A program made the position numbers and the translations under genes. From positions 1 through 13,361 of the forward strand of contig NZ_CALLYO010000074.1 of assembly GCF_937858865.1 (NCBI RefSeq): a DNA stretch of 13,361 nt. The letters are read 5' to 3'. This document shows positions 1 to 7,033 of this stretch, piece after piece. Numbering within the stretch: the first letter of the stretch is position 1; each line of letters begins with the position of its first letter. The notes below the pieces were generated by a model. It had not been told where the DNA came from, made no database searches, and worked only from the letters and a program-made list of their open reading frames with translations. The DNA is from an uncultured Amaricoccus sp. GTDB taxonomy: Bacteria; Pseudomonadota; Alphaproteobacteria; Rhodobacterales; Rhodobacteraceae.

Positions 1-12
1 TGGACAGGGAAG

Positions 13-888
13 TCATATCAACCGGTTGGCGTGTGTTTCTCCCGTTTGATCTCCCGCGCGGACCTCGAACCCGGCGCGCACGGCGGCCTCGGCGGCCTGG
101 GCGAGCGCCTTGCGGCCGGCGAAGCCGGCGACCTCGAGCGGCGGGTGAAAGGTCAGCTCGACGGTGCCGCGGGTCGAGCGGGCCATCACGTCGCGCAGGT
201 GGCTCGCAAAGTCCATCTCCCCCCACCAGCCGTAGAAGGCGGCCGGCAGCCCCGGCCGCGGCCGGTAGGCGATCGTCACCGGCTGGAGCGCGACCCGCTC
301 GTGCAGCCCGGGAGCGAGGAAGACCCCGAAGAGCGCCGACTTGAACGGCAGCACCCGCTGCCCGTCGCTGCTCGTCCCCTCCGGGAAGATCGCCATCCGG
401 TCGCCGCGGGCGAGCCGGACGAGGAGCTCCGCCTCCTGCCGCTTGGCCTCCGCCGGCCGGCGGTCGATGAACATGGTCCCGATCGCCCGCCCGATCTGCC
501 CGACCCCCGGCCAGCTCCTCACCTCGGCCTTGGAGACGAGGAACGGCGCCGCCGCCCGCTGCAGCGCCACGATGTCGATCCAGCTCGAATGGTTGGCGAC
601 GAAGGCCCCGCCCCGCCGCATCGGCTCGCCCCGCTCGACATAGGCGAGCCCCAGCGCCGGCAGCGCCTGCGCCGCCCAGATCCGCACCACCGCCGGCCCC
701 ATCGCGCTGACCGGCCGCCCCGCAATCCGCTCGGCGACGAGATCGACCTCCCGCAGCAGCAGGAAGACCGCGAAGAGCACCACCAGCGCCACCGCCGACC
801 ACACCCCCCGCACGACGAGCCGCACCCGCTCGCCCGGGGTCAGCGGCGGCAGCTCCGGCGGCTCGGCCCCGTTCCACCCCGCCCTCAC
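13..888 (-). CDS. olsA: Lyso-ornithine lipid O-acyltransferase (PlsC/LPLAT family)
   Basis: A 291-residue membrane-bound acyltransferase of the PlsC (LPLAT) superfamily. It shows the acyltransferase box NHSSWID (His100 and Asp105, the HX4D catalytic pair) and the FPEGTSS box (168-174) that binds the acceptor's polar part. One hydrophobic segment at about 28-46 should anchor it to the inner membrane. By family knowledge OlsA transfers a fatty acyl group from acyl-ACP to lyso-ornithine lipid, the second step of ornithine-lipid synthesis. The assignment over plain 1-acylglycerol-3-phosphate acyltransferase rests on the olsB gene directly upstream. The start is GTG at 888, overlapping the olsB stop in a GTGA tetranucleotide, which implies translational coupling. 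The frame stays open upstream to 1749, but that part lies inside olsB and looks non-coding. Some OlsA homologues also acylate lysophosphatidic acid, so a dual role is possible. Confidence 0.88.
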   Translation of the reverse strand: MRAGWNGAEPPELPPLTPGERVRLVVRGVWSAVALVVLFAVFLLLREVDLVAERIAGRPVSAMGPAVVRIWAAQALPALGLAYVERGEPMRRGGAFVANHSSWIDIVALQRAAAPFLVSKAEVRSWPGVGQIGRAIGTMFIDRRPAEAKRQEAELLVRLARGDRMAIFPEGTSSDGQRVLPFKSALFGVFLAPGLHERVALQPVTIAYRPRPGLPAAFYGWWGEMDFASHLRDVMARSTRGTVELTFHPPLEVAGFAGRKALAQAAEAAVRAGFEVRAGDQTGETHANRLI

Positions 889-1673
889 GCCTGCCGTCCC
901 CGGCCGCGCCGGTAGAACTGCAGGTACCGCTCGGTCATCCGCCCGGTGTCCATCACCACGCAGACGTCGATGGTGTTGAAGTCCCGGTCCACATAGGCCC
1001 CGTCCCCCACGAACCCCCCGAGCCGCAGATAGGCCTTGATCAGCGGCGGAATCGCCTGCAGCGCCCGCGCCCCGTCCACCGCCTCCCGCGGCATCAGGTT
1101 CATGTCGAGATAATGCTCCGCCCGCGCCCTGACCCGCAGGTCGGCCGGCGCGAGATGCTCGTGGTGCAGATAGGAGAGCGCCTCGGCCAGCGGCGCCGGG
1201 TCGGTCCCGTGGAAGCTCGCCACCCCGAACATCAGCTCGATCTCCCGCTCGATCACGTAGCTCGCGAGCCCGTTCCAGAGCAGATGCATCGCCGGCCCCC
1301 CGCGATGCTCGCGCGCCACGCAGGACCGCCCGAGCTCGACGCAGGGCCGCCCCGAGCGCGCGATCGGCGCGAGGTCGTACTCCCCCGCGCCGTAGAACCC
1401 CGGCCCCGCCGCCGCCACCTCGCCCCGCATCAGCCGGTAGACGCCCACCACCCGGTCGAGCGGATCGGCGATCGCCGGGTCGAGGCTGAGCAGGATGAGA
1501 TGGTCGAACCAGGGATCGAAATCGTCCCACTCCCGCCGCGCCGCCGCCTCCTCGGGCGAGGCGCGCGCGCCCATCTCCTCGACGAACACCCGGTAGCGCA
1601 GCCGCTGCGCCCCGGCATACTCCGCCTCGGTCTCGGCGAGCTTCACCCGATAGCGGCTGAGGTCGATCTGCAT
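885..1673 (-). CDS. olsB: L-ornithine N(alpha)-acyltransferase (GNAT fold)
   Basis: A 262-residue protein that matches the OlsB family in length and motifs. It has RLRYRVFVEEMG near residues 24-35, an arginine-rich strand VVGVYRLMR at 75-83, the core ELGRSCV at 113-119, and FGVASFHG at 149-156. OlsB transfers a 3-hydroxyacyl chain from acyl-ACP to the alpha-amino group of ornithine to give lyso-ornithine lipid, in the cytoplasm at the membrane face. It is the first gene of a two-gene operon with olsA; the TGA stop overlaps the olsA GTG. The start ATG at 1673 is followed by a normal N-terminus for the family, with only a weak ribosome-binding site (GGGA) upstream. A candidate promoter lies at 1721-1749. 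No PhoB-type repeated box was recognised upstream, although olsB is phosphate-starvation controlled in some relatives. Confidence 0.9.
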   Translation of the reverse strand: MQIDLSRYRVKLAETEAEYAGAQRLRYRVFVEEMGARASPEEAAARREWDDFDPWFDHLILLSLDPAIADPLDRVVGVYRLMRGEVAAAGPGFYGAGEYDLAPIARSGRPCVELGRSCVAREHRGGPAMHLLWNGLASYVIEREIELMFGVASFHGTDPAPLAEALSYLHHEHLAPADLRVRARAEHYLDMNLMPREAVDGARALQAIPPLIKAYLRLGGFVGDGAYVDRDFNTIDVCVVMDTGRMTERYLQFYRRGRGRQA

Positions 1674-1720
1674 CCCGGGTCCCGGCTGCGGCTTGGCGCG
1701 ACTGCTTACCGGCTCGGGCG

Positions 1721-1749
1721 GGGATAGGCAAACATCCGCACACGTTCAC
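1721..1749 (-). promoter_or_regulatory. Candidate olsB promoter
   Basis: Read on the minus strand there is GTGAAC (1749-1744) and TATCCC (1726-1721), separated by exactly 17 bp, about 48 bp upstream of the olsB ATG. Each hexamer keeps only part of the sigma-70 consensus. The spacing and position are good but the match is weak, so this is a candidate only. Confidence 0.3.
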
Positions 1750-1759
1750 CTTCCTTTAA
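1745..1759 (+). promoter_or_regulatory. CtrA-like site (TTCA-N7-TTAA)
   Basis: TTCA (1745-1748), seven bases, then TTAA (1756-1759). CtrA of alphaproteobacteria binds TTAA-N7-TTAA, so this differs by one base in one half-site. It overlaps the candidate -35 of olsB, the position where CtrA usually acts. A further GTTAA lies at 1776-1780 in opposite orientation to TTAAC at 1756-1760. The site sits in one of the few less GC-rich stretches of the window. Suggestive only. Confidence 0.25.
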
Positions 1760-1786
1760 CGGAGATGTGCGAACGGTTAATCTGCC

Positions 1787-1975
1787 TCACCCATCGGGGG
1801 GCGCGCCCTCGACCGGCGCGAGATGGATCCGGGAGCCGTCGATGACCACCTTGCCGGCATGTTCGAAGTTCACCGTGACCCTGCCGTTGATCACCGACTG
1901 CACCTGCCCGAGCCCCCAGTCGGGCCGGTCCGGGTGCCGGACCAGCATGCCGGGCTCGAGGAACACCTCTTCCAT
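1787..1975 (-). CDS. DUF3553 domain protein, small Tudor/SH3-like barrel
   Basis: A complete 62-residue protein carrying the DUF3553 signature: LVRHPDRPDWGLGQVQSV (11-28) followed by VTVNFEHAGKVVID (33-46). The family is common in alphaproteobacteria, and its sequence resembles the small nucleic-acid or RNA-polymerase-binding barrels found at the ends of UvrD-type helicases and in CarD-like proteins. That functional link is inference; no activity can be assigned. The start ATG at 1975 has a strong ribosome-binding site, GGGAGG, 5 bases upstream. The open frame continues much further upstream, but that is antisense to chpT. It is divergent from chpT with a 24-bp gap, so its promoter must lie inside the 5' end of chpT unless both share a compact control region. 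No membrane segment or signal peptide is seen. Confidence 0.85.
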   Translation of the reverse strand: MEEVFLEPGMLVRHPDRPDWGLGQVQSVINGRVTVNFEHAGKVVIDGSRIHLAPVEGAPPDG

Positions 1976-1980
1976 GCCAT

Positions 1981-1991
1981 CCTCCCGGGAG
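1981..1991. promoter_or_regulatory. Shared bidirectional ribosome-binding palindrome
   Basis: CTCCCGGGAG (1982-1991) is a perfect 10-bp palindrome in the 24-bp gap between two divergent start codons. Read left it gives GGGAGG (1986-1981), 5 bases before the DUF3553 ATG. Read right it gives GGGAG (1987-1991), 8 bases before the chpT ATG at 2000. One short sequence therefore serves as Shine-Dalgarno site on both strands. Confidence 0.75.
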
Positions 1992-1999
1992 CCGCGGCC

Positions 2000-2638
2000 A
2001 TGAGCGCCCCCCGCGCCGACGCCGCGCTGGCCGAGCTCGTCAGCGCCCGGCTCTGCCACGACCTGATAAGCCCGATGGGCGCCATCGGCAACGGGCTCGA
2101 ACTCGTCCAGCTCGCCGGCGGCCCGGCGGGCCCCGAGCTCGCGCTCGTCAACGAGAGCCTCGCCACCGCGCTCGCCAAGCTGCGCTTCTACCGCGTGGCC
2201 TTCGGGCCGGCCGATCCGCTCGCGCGCCAGTCGGTCGAGGAGGCGGCGCAGGTCACCGATGCCATGTTCCACGGCCGCTTCACCGTCTTCTGGACCGGCC
2301 AGGGGCGCGATCTCGCCCGGCCGCTGGTGCGCCTCGCCTACCTCTCGATCCTCTGCCTCGAGAAGAGCCTGCCGATGGGCGGGGCGGTGCGGGTCGCGGT
2401 CACGGACGACGCCGTCGCGCTCCGGGTCGACGGCCGCCGCACCCAGCCGCCGGCCGAGCTCTGGGCGCATGTGACCACCGGAACCCCGCTCGGCGAGCTC
2501 CGCTCGGACTCGGTGCAGTTCCCGCTCCTCCGCCTCGCGCTCCTCGCCGCCGGGCACCGCCTCGCGGCGCGCTTCGACGAGAGCTCGGCCGAGGTGGCGA
2601 TCGCGCTCAGCCCGGAACTGGCCGAAGCCCGGCCCTGA
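2000..2638 (+). CDS. chpT: Histidine phosphotransferase ChpT
   Basis: A 212-residue cytoplasmic protein with the ChpT/HPTransfase motif SARLCHDLISPMGAIGNGLEL at 15-35; His20 is the expected phospho-accepting histidine. The N-terminal half is a two-helix DHp-like dimerisation domain. The C-terminal half (about 85-205) resembles a histidine-kinase ATP-binding fold but lacks the nucleotide-binding N, G1 and G2 boxes, as expected for ChpT, which does not bind ATP. In the family ChpT passes phosphate from the hybrid kinase CckA to CtrA (and CpdR), controlling cell cycle in Caulobacter and motility or gene-transfer-agent genes in Rhodobacterales. The start is ATG 2000 with GGGAG 8 bases upstream; the frame is open further upstream only because it is antisense to the DUF3553 gene. 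Its last 32 bp overlap the end of the convergent carbonic-anhydrase-family gene. Confidence 0.9.
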   Translation: MSAPRADAALAELVSARLCHDLISPMGAIGNGLELVQLAGGPAGPELALVNESLATALAKLRFYRVAFGPADPLARQSVEEAAQVTDAMFHGRFTVFWTGQGRDLARPLVRLAYLSILCLEKSLPMGGAVRVAVTDDAVALRVDGRRTQPPAELWAHVTTGTPLGELRSDSVQFPLLRLALLAAGHRLAARFDESSAEVAIALSPELAEARP

Positions 2639-3140
2639 AGCGGGCCATGTTGGCGCGGTAGCCGGCGGCCGACTTCCTCAGGCCCTCGATCTCGGCCGGG
2701 GTGAGATCGCGCGCCACCTTGCCCGGCCGGCCGACCACCAGCACGCCGTCGGGGATCTGCTTGCCCTCGGTGACGAGCGCCCCCGCGCCGATCAGCACGC
2801 CCTTGCCGATGACCGCGCCGTTGAGGACGGTCGCGCCCATGCCGACGAGGCTGCCCTCGCCGATGGTGCAGCCGTGCAGGATCGCCATGTGGCCGATGGT
2901 GCAGCCCGCCCCGATGGTCAGCGGAAAGCCGTGGTCGGTATGGCAGACGCAATTGTCCTGCACGTTCGAGCCCTCGCCCACCACGATCGGCTCGTTGTCG
3001 CCGCGCAGCACGGCGTTGAACCAGACCGAGGCGCCCTTGCGCAGCACGATCCGCCCCGAGAGACGCGCCCCCGGCGCCACCCAGCAGTCGCCGTCCTCCG
3101 GCAGCTCCGGGGACACGCCGTCCAGCGAATACAAGCTCAT
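2607..3140 (-). CDS. Gamma-class carbonic anhydrase family protein (left-handed beta-helix)
   Basis: A 177-residue hexapeptide-repeat protein. It keeps all landmarks of the gamma carbonic anhydrase/YrdA/PaaY family: RGD at 46-48, NVQD at 59-62, and three metal-ligand histidines His67 (VCHTDHG), His84 (IGHMAILHG) and His89. Isoleucine/valine-glycine repeats continue to about 135, followed by a C-terminal helix. Members form trimers with zinc or iron at subunit interfaces; some hydrate CO2, others show no such activity, so the reaction is not certain. It is the last gene of the yicC-gmk operon: its ATG at 3140 overlaps the gmk stop as ATGA, with GAGGAG 8 bases upstream of the start. Its 3' end overlaps chpT on the other strand by 32 bp. 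Confidence 0.88.
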   Translation of the reverse strand: MSLYSLDGVSPELPEDGDCWVAPGARLSGRIVLRKGASVWFNAVLRGDNEPIVVGEGSNVQDNCVCHTDHGFPLTIGAGCTIGHMAILHGCTIGEGSLVGMGATVLNGAVIGKGVLIGAGALVTEGKQIPDGVLVVGRPGKVARDLTPAEIEGLRKSAAGYRANMARFRAGLRPVPG

Positions 3141-3784
3141 GTCAGCCGCTCCTCGAATTCTGCGTTAAGTCGCCGCACCAGGTCCATCAGCTCCGGCCGC
3201 CGGTCCCTGCGCAGCCGTTCGGCGGCGATGATGGCGCGGAGCTCCTCCTCGCACTGCTTCAGGTTGGCGTTGACCAGGACATAGTCGTACTCGGCCCAGT
3301 GGCTGATCTCGTCGCGCGACTTCTCCATCCGCCCGGCGACCACGTCCTCGGCGTCCTGCCCGCGGGCGCGCAGCCGCGCCTCGAGCTCGGCGATCGAGGG
3401 CGGCAGGATGAAGATCGAGACGACCGAGTCGCGCAGGGTGGAGTTGCGGATCTGCTGCCCGCCCTGCCAGTCGACGTCGAAGAGCACGTCCCGCCCGCCG
3501 GCGATCGCCGCCTCGACCGGGGCGCGCGGGGTGCCGTAGAGGTTGCCGAAGACCTCGGCCTCTTCGAGCATCTCGCCCGCCTCGACCATGGCGAGGAACT
3601 CGCGCCGGCTCTTGAAGTAGTAATGGTCGCCCTCGCGCTCGCCGGGACGCGGCGGGCGGGTGGTCGCCGAGACCGAGAAGCGCACCTCGGGGTCGAGCTC
3701 GAGCAGCCGCCGCGACAGCGTCGATTTCCCCGCGCCGGACGGAGAGGAGAGAATGATGAGCAGGCCCCGCCGGTTACTCGACAT
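3137..3784 (-). CDS. gmk: Guanylate kinase
   Basis: A 215-residue protein of usual length. It phosphorylates GMP to GDP with ATP, an essential step in guanine nucleotide supply. The P-loop is SPSGAGKS at 14-21, with serine in place of the first glycine of the classic GxxxxGK[ST] pattern, a variant I associate with alphaproteobacterial Gmk. The GMP-binding part follows: SATTRPPRPGEREGDHYYF (39-57), and EVFGNLYGTPR (77-87). FDVDWQGGQQIR (102-113) is the conserved strand-helix after it, and the lid region with arginines lies near 137-156. The ATG at 3784 overlaps the end of yicC by 11 bp, and the stop overlaps the next gene's start by 4 bp, so the three genes are almost certainly one transcript. 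Confidence 0.96.
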   Translation of the reverse strand: MSSNRRGLLIILSSPSGAGKSTLSRRLLELDPEVRFSVSATTRPPRPGEREGDHYYFKSRREFLAMVEAGEMLEEAEVFGNLYGTPRAPVEAAIAGGRDVLFDVDWQGGQQIRNSTLRDSVVSIFILPPSIAELEARLRARGQDAEDVVAGRMEKSRDEISHWAEYDYVLVNANLKQCEEELRAIIAAERLRRDRRPELMDLVRRLNAEFEERLT

Positions 3785-4673
3785 TCTGCACCTGCTCGCG
3801 CATCTGGTCGATGACGACCTTCAGCTCGAGGCCGACGGCGGTCAGCTCGCTCGCCTGCGCCTTGGAGCAGAGCGTGTTGGCCTCGCGGTTGAACTCCTGC
3901 ATCAGGAAGTCGAGCTTGCGGCCCACCGGACCCTCTCCCGCAACGAGGGCGCGCGCGGCGGCAATATGCGCCTCCAGCCGGTCGAGCTCCTCGGTCACGT
4001 CGGCGCGCACGGCGAGGAGCGCGAGCTCCTGCGCCAGTCGCGCCTCGTCGACCGGCACCGGCAGCGTGGCGAGGAGCGTCTCGATGCGGCCGCGCAGCGC
4101 CTCGGCCGTGCGTCCCTCGCGCGCCCCGGCGGAGCTGCGCGCGGCCCGCGTCAGCGCCTCGATGCGGTCGATCTGGCCGGCGAGGATCGCGACGAGCGCC
4201 GTCCCCTCGGCCGCGCGCGCGGCGGCGAGGCCGGCGAAAAGCGGCTCGATCCCGGCCGCCATCGCCGCCAGCCGTTCGGCCTCCTCTCCCGGCGCCGCCG
4301 CGTCTGTCTCGAGCACGCCGCGCACCGCGAGGAGGTCGGCCGCGGTGATCGGTGCGAGCGCGAGGCCGCGGCCCGCCGCCACCTCGGAGGCGGTGAGCGC
4401 GGCCGCGACGGCGGCCTCGAGCGCCCCGGGGCTGAGTCGCGGCAGCGCGGCGGAGCCGCCGCGGGCACGGCGCAGCGTCACGGTGACCGAGCCGCGGGCG
4501 AGGACGCGCGCCGCCGCCGCGCGGATCGCGGCGTCGAGCGTCTCGCAGCCCTCGGGCAGCTTCACCCTGACGTCGAGGCCCCGGCCGTTGACGCTGCGCG
4601 CCTCCCAGGTCCAGGAGGCGCCGCCGCCCGATCCGGCGAGATCCGCGAAGCCGGTCATCGAGGTCAGTGCCAT
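3774..4673 (-). CDS. yicC: YicC/YloC-family endoribonuclease
   Basis: A 299-residue protein of the YicC family. The N-terminal domain opens with the hallmark LTSMTGFA and contains SVNGRGLDVRVKLPE. The C-terminal DUF1787-type region holds GRKLDFLMQEFNREANTLCSKA followed by LELKVVIDQMREQVQN, the best-conserved stretch of the family. Homologues are stress-related endoribonucleases; E. coli YicC has been linked to small-RNA turnover. Synteny with gmk is widespread in bacteria and supports the call. I chose ATG 4673 because it places the family's conserved start at residue 1; an upstream TTG at 4721 would add 16 residues unlike the family. The ribosome-binding site is weak. A 14-bp palindrome at 4694-4707 lies 20 bp upstream and may be an operator or part of the leader. 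Confidence 0.92.
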   Translation of the reverse strand: MALTSMTGFADLAGSGGGASWTWEARSVNGRGLDVRVKLPEGCETLDAAIRAAAARVLARGSVTVTLRRARGGSAALPRLSPGALEAAVAAALTASEVAAGRGLALAPITAADLLAVRGVLETDAAAPGEEAERLAAMAAGIEPLFAGLAAARAAEGTALVAILAGQIDRIEALTRAARSSAGAREGRTAEALRGRIETLLATLPVPVDEARLAQELALLAVRADVTEELDRLEAHIAAARALVAGEGPVGRKLDFLMQEFNREANTLCSKAQASELTAVGLELKVVIDQMREQVQNVE

Positions 4674-4693
4674 GGGACGCCACTCGCGCGACA

Positions 4694-4707
4694 GGCGAAA
4701 TTTCGCC
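4694..4707. repeat. 14-bp perfect palindrome upstream of yicC
   Basis: GGCGAAATTTCGCC is a perfect palindrome in the 194-bp gap between divergent yicC and the PAS_5 gene. A second partial copy of its right arm, TTTCGCC, follows at 4713-4719. The placement fits an operator or a short 5' leader hairpin for the yicC operon. No known regulator is recognised from the sequence. Confidence 0.5.
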
Positions 4708-4867
4708 GGGGGTTTCGCCAAAATTGCTGCAAATTAAGACAATCTGTGCAAAGGGCGCGACACAGGTGCAGGGGTGGTATATCGTGTGAAGAATTCATTT
4801 ACCCCACGGCCGGCATCGACGCGCGGGCCGAGGTAAGCAGGCAGGCTCCGGACGGTCAAGTTACCAG

Positions 4868-5530
4868 ATGAACGACCTCATGCTTTCATCCCTCAAGACG
4901 TACTGGGATCGGCTCAGGGCCGGCCGGGTGGCCCCCTATCGCGCCGAGATCGACCCGCGCCAGTTCGAATCGGCGCTGGAGAACATGTTCATCATCGAGA
5001 AGCTCGCGCCCGACAACATGCGCGTCCGCCTCGCCGGGATGCGAATCTGCGAGATGATGGGCATGGAGGTGCGCGGCATGCAGCCCGGCTTCATGATCGA
5101 GGAGGCCGACCGGCAGCGCTTCGACCGCCTGCTCATGGTGGTGATGAACGAGCCGGCGGTGGTCGAGCTCCGGCTCGCGGCGCGCAACCGCGCCGGCACC
5201 TATCACGCCACCATGCTGATGATGCCGCTCCGCAGCGACTTCGGCGAGATCAACCGGGTCATCGGCTGCACCTCGGGCGAGAGCGACCTCTTCGCGCCGC
5301 CGCTCTCCTTCGCCATCGAGGACGTGGCGGTGACGCCGGTGGAGGCGACGCAGGACGCCGAGCCGCGCTCGCCGATGCCGGGCTTCGCCGAGGCGCAGGC
5401 GGCCTTCGCGCCGCCGCCGCCCGCGGCGCCGGGGCCGAAGCTCCGCTCGATCGACGGCAACCCGAACGCCCCGGCCCGCCCGCGCGACGGCGGCCGTCTC
5501 TCCCGCTTCCGCGTGATCGACGGCGACTGA
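4868..5530 (+). CDS. PAS domain protein (PAS_5 family)
   Basis: A 220-residue soluble protein. Residues about 8-140 form a PAS_5-type domain: YWDRLRAGRVAPYRAEIDP (12-30), a conserved LENMFIIEKLAPDNMRVRLAG (37-57), then a pattern of strand and helix ending near LFAPPL. No output domain is attached. The C-terminal 75 residues are proline- and alanine-rich and probably disordered, ending in the short basic segment GGRLSRFRVIDGD. Such stand-alone PAS_5 proteins are widespread in Rhodobacterales and of unknown function; a sensor or protein-interaction role is inference. The start ATG 4868 has no clear Shine-Dalgarno site. An internal ATG at 4880 is no better. The gene is monocistronic: a strong hairpin starts 2 bases after the stop codon. 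Confidence 0.8.
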   Translation: MNDLMLSSLKTYWDRLRAGRVAPYRAEIDPRQFESALENMFIIEKLAPDNMRVRLAGMRICEMMGMEVRGMQPGFMIEEADRQRFDRLLMVVMNEPAVVELRLAARNRAGTYHATMLMMPLRSDFGEINRVIGCTSGESDLFAPPLSFAIEDVAVTPVEATQDAEPRSPMPGFAEAQAAFAPPPPAAPGPKLRSIDGNPNAPARPRDGGRLSRFRVIDGD

Positions 5531-5531
5531 A

Positions 5532-5568
5532 TCGCCGTTAACGATGGTTTCCATCCGGTTGACGGCGA
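5532..5568 (+). terminator. Long hairpin closing the PAS_5 gene
   Basis: Starting 2 bases after the PAS_5 stop codon, bases 5532-5542 pair with 5558-5568 (one G-U pair), and 5543-5547 pair with 5551-5555 around a TTT loop, with a 2-base bulge at 5556-5557. That gives about 16 base pairs in all. No T-tract follows, so it may protect or pause the transcript rather than be a classic intrinsic terminator. Confidence 0.6.
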
Positions 5569-5602
5569 GAGGGATTATCTAGCGAAAACAACGGAGGTGC
5601 CT

Positions 5603-5622
5603 GGTGGGCACGCGTGCCCACC
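5603..5622. repeat. 20-bp perfect palindrome in the eno leader
   Basis: GGTGGGCACGCGTGCCCACC is a perfect 20-bp palindrome, 125 bp upstream of the eno start codon. Two-fold symmetry with no spacer fits a dimeric regulator site. As RNA it would form a stem of about 8 pairs with a 4-base loop. No regulator is recognised. Confidence 0.6.
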
Positions 5623-5640
5623 CCGTGCCCCGCGGAGGCC

Positions 5641-5660
5641 GCGGCCGGCGCGCCGGCCGC
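5641..5660. repeat. Second 20-bp perfect palindrome in the eno leader
   Basis: GCGGCCGGCGCGCCGGCCGC is a perfect palindrome made only of G and C, 18 bp after the first one. It can also pair alternatively with the overlapping GGCCGCGGCC at 5638-5647, so the leader may switch between folds. In a genome this GC-rich, chance GC-only palindromes are more likely than usual. Confidence 0.5.
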
Positions 5661-5693
5661 CCCCCGGCCAGATTCCGGTTCCCCGTCCGGGGG
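5661..5693 (+). other. Third inverted repeat in the eno leader
   Basis: CCCCCGG (5661-5667) can pair with CCGGGGG (5687-5693) around a 19-base loop. It follows the second palindrome directly and ends 53 bases before the eno ATG. A CTTTG follows, too short for a terminator T-tract. Confidence 0.4.
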
Positions 5694-5704
5694 CTTTGCA
5701 CTAA

Positions 5705-7024
<1,320 letters not shown>

Positions 7025-7033
7025 GGCGGACCG

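Noticed and set aside
889..1749. Upstream extension of the olsA frame to 578 codons
   Set aside because: It is antisense-free but lies in another frame over olsB, has Arg/Gly/Ala-rich low-complexity translation, and the real olsA start is the GTG overlapping the olsB stop.
1674..1786. Possible phosphate-starvation (PhoB) box upstream of olsB
   Set aside because: I looked for paired TGTCAT-type repeats on both strands and found none.
3259..4683. Long minus-strand open frame (474 codons) over yicC and gmk
   Set aside because: Arg-rich shadow of two clear genes in another frame; typical of sequence with very high third-position GC.
4674..4721. TTG start at 4721 extending yicC by 16 residues
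   Set aside because: The added residues do not resemble the family's start, and ATG 4673 gives the conserved beginning LTSMTGFA.
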